The notes beneath the pieces are model-generated. The model was not told the DNA's origin, searched no databases, and saw only the letters and a program-made list of their open reading frames with translations. Shown piece by piece: positions 5,941-9,049 of a DNA stretch of 9,049 nucleotides. The DNA lies in the NCBI GenBank assembly GCA_902784025.1, contig CACZTF010000004.1, forward strand, positions 1 to 9,049, in the 5' to 3' direction. Both the position numbers and the translations under genes were made by a program. Numbering within the stretch: position 1 is the stretch's first letter; each line of letters begins with the position of its first letter. This DNA comes from an uncultured Lachnospiraceae bacterium (GTDB lineage: Bacteria; Bacillota; Clostridia; Lachnospirales; Lachnospiraceae).

Positions 5941-7521
5941 TTAAAACAATTTCTTTTTGGATATTATCTCTGCAAGCTCATCATTTGTCTTTGTCTTATA
6001 AAACAGATCTATGATCTTTTCTGTCGCTTCTTCAGTCTTCATTCCGCTTAACGCCTTATGAATGACATCTACTGCCCTCAGTTCTCCGGCGTTTAAAAGA
6101 AGATCATCTCTCCGTGTACCTGACTTTGCAAGATCCACCGCAGGGAATATCCTTTTCTCAGAAACTTTTCTGTCCAGTATGACTTCCATATTTCCGGTGC
6201 CCTTGAACTCCTCAAATACCACATCATCCATTTTGCTGCCTGTATCGACCAGAGCTGTCGCAAGGATGGTCAGGCTGCCGCCTTCACGCATATTTCTGGC
6301 CGCGCCGAAAAATCTCTTCGGCATATAAAGCGCAGCAGGATCAAGACCTCCGGAAAGCGTGCGGCCGCTGGGCTGGATTATAAGATTATAGGCTCTTGCA
6401 AGTCTCGTTATACTGTCAAGAAGTATTATCACATCCTGTCCCATCTCTACACGCCTTTTTGCGTGTTCAACCACCATTTCCGAAACCTTCTTATGATGAT
6501 CCGGCTGCTCATCAAATGTAGAATAGATCACATCTACATTATTACCTACTATGGACTCTTTTATATCAGTAACCTCTTCAGGACGCTCATCAATAAGAAG
6601 GATTATTATATGCATTCTCGGATCATTTTTTGTTATGGCATTGGCTATTGATTTCAAAAGAGTGGTTTTTCCCGCCTTGGGCGGTGATACTATCATCCCG
6701 CGCTGTCCCTTACCTATAGGGGATATAAGATCTATTATCCTGTTTGATACAGGACCGTTTTCCCTTTCAAGACGTATCCTCTTGTCGGGATAAACAGGTG
6801 TAAGATTCTCAAATTTCGGCCGGTTCATAGCAGCCACAGGATTCCTGCCATTTACCCTTACAAGATATATCAAAGCCATAAACTTATCTTCGGGACGGTT
6901 TCTCTTTTTTAATCCTTCTATAACGTCACCGTTCCTGAGATTATATTTTTTTATAAAAAGATTCTGGACATATACATCCTCTTCACCTGTAAGAAAATTA
7001 TCACTCCTGATAAAGCCAAATCCGTCAGGCATTATCTCCATTATACCACGTGCATACGTTTCCTTATCGTTCGGATCTATTTTCGTGGAACTTCTCTCTA
7101 TCTCGTCTATACGTGCTTCAGCTGCAGCCGCTTCCGCCTCACGCCTCTCTTTTCTGATCAGCTCCTTTTCTTCCTTCGTAAGCTCTTTTCCCGGATATTC
7201 AGAAGAAGTATCTGAAGGTACCATATTTTCAAAAGAACCTTCAGCATCCCCATCAGCATTTTCTTTAGAACCTTCTTTTACTGTCTCTTCCGCAATAATC
7301 CCATGATCATCTTTTTTATTATCTTTTATGCTTTCGTATGCATTTTCTTTTACTTTTTCTTTTGCTGCCCTGCCGGCCTTTCTTATCTGCTGGTCTTCCT
7401 GGGCCTTACTTACAATAAATGCGATCAGCTCCTGCTTTTTTAAACCTGTAAAGCCTTTCAGACCGTTTTCTTTTGCAAAGGCCTGAAGTTCCTTTACTGA
7501 CATTTTTTCAAAATCAGACAT
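5941..7521 (-). CDS. rho: Transcription termination factor Rho
   Basis: Rho is a hexameric RNA-dependent ATPase and translocase that ends transcription of untranslated RNA. The 526 residues exceed the roughly 420 of the E. coli protein because of a spacer after the N-terminal domain. Order: Rho_N helical domain at about 5-40; a Lys/Glu/Asp-rich insertion at about 45-150 (with an Ala-rich patch at 127-136); the cold-shock-like RNA-binding domain at about 155-225 with the RNP motif DGFGFIRS (166-173); and the RecA-type motor. In the motor the P-loop is PPKAGKTT (280-287), DERPEEV is at 311-317, Walker B is DVIILLD (363-369), the Q-loop region is LSGGLDP (389-395), and the arginine-finger region is SGTR (467-470). 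All catalytic elements look intact. ATG 7521 has AGGAG 6 nt upstream. It has its own promoter and a long structured leader, so autoregulated attenuation is plausible. Only the insertion is unusual, and such insertions are common in Gram-positive Rho. Confidence 0.98.
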   Translation of the reverse strand: MSDFEKMSVKELQAFAKENGLKGFTGLKKQELIAFIVSKAQEDQQIRKAGRAAKEKVKENAYESIKDNKKDDHGIIAEETVKEGSKENADGDAEGSFENMVPSDTSSEYPGKELTKEEKELIRKERREAEAAAAEARIDEIERSSTKIDPNDKETYARGIMEIMPDGFGFIRSDNFLTGEEDVYVQNLFIKKYNLRNGDVIEGLKKRNRPEDKFMALIYLVRVNGRNPVAAMNRPKFENLTPVYPDKRIRLERENGPVSNRIIDLISPIGKGQRGMIVSPPKAGKTTLLKSIANAITKNDPRMHIIILLIDERPEEVTDIKESIVGNNVDVIYSTFDEQPDHHKKVSEMVVEHAKRRVEMGQDVIILLDSITRLARAYNLIIQPSGRTLSGGLDPAALYMPKRFFGAARNMREGGSLTILATALVDTGSKMDDVVFEEFKGTGNMEVILDRKVSEKRIFPAVDLAKSGTRRDDLLLNAGELRAVDVIHKALSGMKTEEATEKIIDLFYKTKTNDELAEIISKKKLF

Positions 7522-7542
7522 TTTAAACTCCTGTTTTAACGA

Positions 7543-7635
7543 TCAAATCAAACTATGATCCTGCAAAATAAATTGGGGAAAAAAGAACAGATATCCTCTG
7601 TTCTCTGATCTGTAAATGATAGAGACGGAAAACAT
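7543..7635 (-). CDS. Possible 30-codon leader ORF upstream of rho
   Basis: ATG at 7635 opens 30 codons (MFSVSIIYRSENRGYLFFFP, then QFILQDHSLI) and ends with TGA at 7543-7545, 21 nt before the rho ATG. Upstream is AAGAG, 8 nt from the ATG, a weak Shine-Dalgarno that would be buried in the weak hairpin 7635-7653. The ORF runs through the terminator-like hairpin: codons 11-18 lie in it, and the T tract supplies phenylalanine codons. A translating ribosome would therefore prevent the hairpin. E. coli rho has a leader peptide (rhoL) of similar size, but I see no sequence link. An ORF this short can arise by chance and no conservation is available, so coding status is doubtful. Confidence 0.22.
   Translation of the reverse strand: MFSVSIIYRSENRGYLFFFPQFILQDHSLI
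7579..7604 (-). terminator. Intrinsic terminator-like hairpin inside the rho leader
   Basis: On the minus strand AGAACAGA (7597-7604), loop GGATA, then TCTGTTCT (7584-7591): eight perfect pairs. The last T continues into five more (7579-7583), giving six T in a row before CCCC. The stem holds only three G-C pairs, so termination would be partial, as expected for an attenuator rather than a full stop. It sits upstream of rho, so it would control read-through into rho or release a short RNA of about 120 nt. Confidence 0.6.
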
Positions 7636-7704
7636 TAAGAAAGCTCTTTTTAAAACACACCAAAAAGAATCTGTTTTGGTCTTTCCGTCAAAAACCTAAA
7701 CAAG

Positions 7705-7733
7705 GTTATACTAAAATCATAGTAAAATGTCAA
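7705..7733 (-). promoter_or_regulatory. Sigma-A promoter of rho
   Basis: Minus strand: a perfect TTGACA -35 (7728-7733), a 17-bp spacer and TATAAC as the -10 (7705-7710), a five-of-six match. Transcription would begin near 7698. The spacer and the first base pairs of the -10 contain an inverted repeat TACTA-N6-TAGTA, a possible operator. This is the strongest promoter-like sequence in the window. Confidence 0.85.
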
Positions 7734-7740
7734 GCAAATC

Positions 7741-7768
7741 GAGCCGGCGGAAATGATCCCGCCGGCTC
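7741..7768 (-). terminator. GC-rich hairpin after the SPFH gene, probable terminator
   Basis: A perfect 10-bp inverted repeat, GAGCCGGCGG and CCGCCGGCTC, with an 8-nt loop, placed 29 nt after the SPFH stop. It is by far the most stable hairpin by eye. The following minus-strand bases GATTTGCTT are only partly T-rich, so it is not a textbook intrinsic terminator. It ends 7 bp before the rho -35, so it probably insulates rho from upstream transcription or protects the 3' end of the SPFH mRNA. Confidence 0.65.
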
Positions 7769-7797
7769 AATCATTAATTTATGCATTGATTATATTA

Positions 7798-9049
7798 TCA
7801 TGGTCTGGGTTTTCCGCAATTGCTGCAGAAATTACCATCATTCTTCTGTCCGCACTCACAATTCCAGATGCCCGGAGCTGCAGGCTTTGGTTTTCCGCAA
7901 TTACTGCAAAAATTACCTGTGTTTGACTGACCGCATTCACAGCTCCATGTCCCTGCTCCGGTCTGTGCCGAACCGGCTTGTTCCCCGGCACCGTGGGCTG
8001 TACCTCCGGCAGCTGCACCTGCTGCTCCGCCGCCCCAGGCTGCCTGATTAGCCTGCATCTGGGCGTTAGTAGCATCTATGTCTGTACGCTGTCCGGAACC
8101 TGTGGCACCGGCTTGCTGGAAAAGATTTGATGCCTGTGCAGCCCCTGCATTCTGAGCCATATTCATACCTGCAAAGCCCATAAACGCTCCTGCACCGCCT
8201 TCATTATTAGCAGCATCCTGCATAGCTTGTGCCTGTGCCCCCACAAGCGTCGCAGCAGCCATATTAGGATCTCTGTTAATGGCATTTCTCTGAGCTTCTT
8301 TTATTATGTGTTCGTCTTCTTCCCTAAGTGTAACCGATGAAACACCAAAAGTTTCTATTTCCAGACCCCTGTGTTCTTTCCATTCCTCGGTAAGAAGATC
8401 ATCCAGTTCTTTTGCGATCTCTGTGGTATGAGCCGGTAATTCACTGTAACGGATCCCCATGGCCGAAATCTTTGCAAACGCCGGTTGCAGCTTGGTAAGC
8501 AATTCTGTCCGCAACTGTGAATCAATAGAATCACGGGTATATACGCCTGAAACATTACCCACCACATTGGTATAAAAAAGAATGGGATCCACAATACGAT
8601 ATGAATATTCACCGAAACATTTAAGCCCGGCATCAAGATCAAGATTTATATTCCTGTCCACAACTCTGAAAGGTACCGGACTTGCCGTACCGTATTTATT
8701 TCCGATTATCTCTTTTGTATTTACATAATAGATCCTTTGATCATGCCCTGTATCTCCGCCAAATGTAAACCTTCGTCCTATAGCTTTAAATGTTTCTTTA
8801 ATGCCCTGTCCTAAATGTCCGCAAAAAATAGACGGTTCAGTAGACGCATCGTAAACAAACTGACCCGGCTCTGCACATATCTCAGCAACCTTGCCCTGAT
8901 CTACGATTATCATACACTGTCCGTCATTTACAGCTATAACAGAACCCGTTGTAATGATATTTTCGTCTCCTTTTGTATTTGAAGATCGTCTGGAAGTCCT
9001 TTTAACTCCTTTTGTAACAAGCACATCTGCACTCATGGACTCACAATAG
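7798..9049 (-). CDS. SPFH-domain protein of the YdjI / 'virion core protein' family with two C-terminal zinc ribbons (5' end beyond window)
   Basis: At least 412 residues from the ATG at 9036, but the frame stays open to the right edge (Y-C-E-S before that Met). Family members normally have a further short N-terminus before the VLVTKGVKR block, so the real start is probably outside the window. Numbering from 9036: SPFH/band-7-like domain at about 28-240, including NTKGDENIITTGSVIAV, DGQCMIIVDQGK and EPSIFCGHLG; a short helix EEDEHIIKEAQRNA (239-252); an Ala/Gly/Gln-rich flexible linker (about 260-362); and two zinc ribbons at 364-385 and 391-412, each CxCGx(7)CxxCG. There is no membrane segment. 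In B. subtilis, YdjI acts with a PspA-type envelope-stress operon; no PspA homologue is in view, so the role here is unknown. The hairpin at 7741-7768 ends the unit. The family call is strong, the function weak. Confidence 0.93.
   Translation of the reverse strand, partial: YCESMSADVLVTKGVKRTSRRSSNTKGDENIITTGSVIAVNDGQCMIIVDQGKVAEICAEPGQFVYDASTEPSIFCGHLGQGIKETFKAIGRRFTFGGDTGHDQRIYYVNTKEIIGNKYGTASPVPFRVVDRNINLDLDAGLKCFGEYSYRIVDPILFYTNVVGNVSGVYTRDSIDSQLRTELLTKLQPAFAKISAMGIRYSELPAHTTEIAKELDDLLTEEWKEHRGLEIETFGVSSVTLREEDEHIIKEAQRNAINRDPNMAAATLVGAQAQAMQDAANNEGGAGAFMGFAGMNMAQNAGAAQASNLFQQAGATGSGQRTDIDATNAQMQANQAAWGGGAAGAAAGGTAHGAGEQAGSAQTGAGTWSCECGQSNTGNFCSNCGKPKPAAPGIWNCECGQKNDGNFCSNCGKPRP
7801..7947 (-). 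repeat. Tandem zinc-ribbon repeat at the 3' end of the SPFH gene
   Basis: Two copies of a 22-codon unit (7882-7947 and 7801-7866) with an 81-bp period encode nearly the same ribbon: CECGQSNTGNFCSNCGKPKP and CECGQKNDGNFCSNCGKPRP. The DNA is also clearly similar, indicating a fairly recent or constrained internal duplication. Confidence 0.85.

Larger units (their letters stand above)
7522..7698 (-). promoter_or_regulatory. Structured 5' leader of rho, candidate attenuator
   Basis: The region between the predicted transcription start (near 7698) and rho is about 177 nt. Reading the minus strand, GACGGAAA (7682-7689) pairs with TTTCCGTC (7624-7631) as a closing stem, extended by a G-U pair. Inside it ACCAAAA (7674-7680) pairs with TTTTGGT (7659-7665) around an 8-nt loop. 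A weaker hairpin with one mismatch and a G-U pair spans 7635-7653. Together they would form a three-way junction. A terminator-like hairpin (7579-7604) follows, about 60 nt before rho. ACAGAT (7608-7613) can pair with ATCTGT (7587-7592), which would break that hairpin. I do not recognise a named riboswitch. The arms are read by eye; the regulatory role is inferred. Confidence 0.5.

Noticed and set aside
8355..8642. Other-frame open frames over the SPFH gene, also 7779-8075
   Set aside because: They are shadows of a recognised gene; the 7779-8075 frame merely reads the repetitive linker and ribbon DNA out of frame.
1..9049. CRISPR array, tRNA, rRNA, insertion sequence or phage island
   Set aside because: No spaced direct repeats, cloverleaf-like sequence, transposase or integrase was seen on either strand.

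Overview
All supported genes lie on the minus strand, so the window reads from right to left. Composition is moderately AT-rich with many ATA and AGA codons. The gene content points to a Gram-positive Firmicute of class Clostridia, most likely Lachnospiraceae: a YdjI-type SPFH protein with C-terminal zinc ribbons, a Rho with a long charged insertion, and an rqcP-divIC-tilS cluster. The family assignment is inferred from protein style, not from a marker gene. The usual spore-related neighbours yabP, yabQ and spoIIE are absent from that cluster, which suggests a lineage that does not sporulate.

Right part (9049-7522). An SPFH protein with two tandem zinc ribbons runs off the right edge and ends at 7798. 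A GC-rich hairpin (7741-7768) follows, then a near-consensus sigma-A promoter (7705-7733). The promoter starts a leader of about 175 nt before rho. The leader can fold into a closing stem with inner hairpins, then a terminator-like hairpin with a T tract (7579-7604). That hairpin has a competing pairing and lies inside a possible 30-codon upstream ORF. This looks like a cis-regulatory attenuator of rho and is the most interesting element here.

Middle (7521-1690). Rho is followed by a clear extended -10 promoter (5875-5903) and a tight four-gene unit: ilvE (branched-chain aminotransferase), a GlfT1-like family 2 glycosyltransferase, glf (UDP-galactopyranose mutase) and a D-lactate dehydrogenase/VanH-like 2-hydroxyacid dehydrogenase. 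The ilvE/transferase and glf/dehydrogenase junctions are short, with Shine-Dalgarno sequences overlapping the upstream stop codon. Glf makes UDP-galactofuranose and the adjacent transferase probably uses it, so a galactofuranose-containing cell-surface glycan is likely. ilvE and the dehydrogenase appear to be co-transcribed with that pair without an obvious pathway link.

Left part (1642-1). A conserved protein of unknown function has a sequence pattern like the flavin-dependent thymidylate synthase ThyX but lacks the ThyX signature. It is followed by rqcP (ribosome quality control), divIC (division) and the 5' part of tilS (tRNA-Ile lysidine synthetase), which runs off the left edge. No tRNA, rRNA, CRISPR array, insertion sequence or phage gene was seen.
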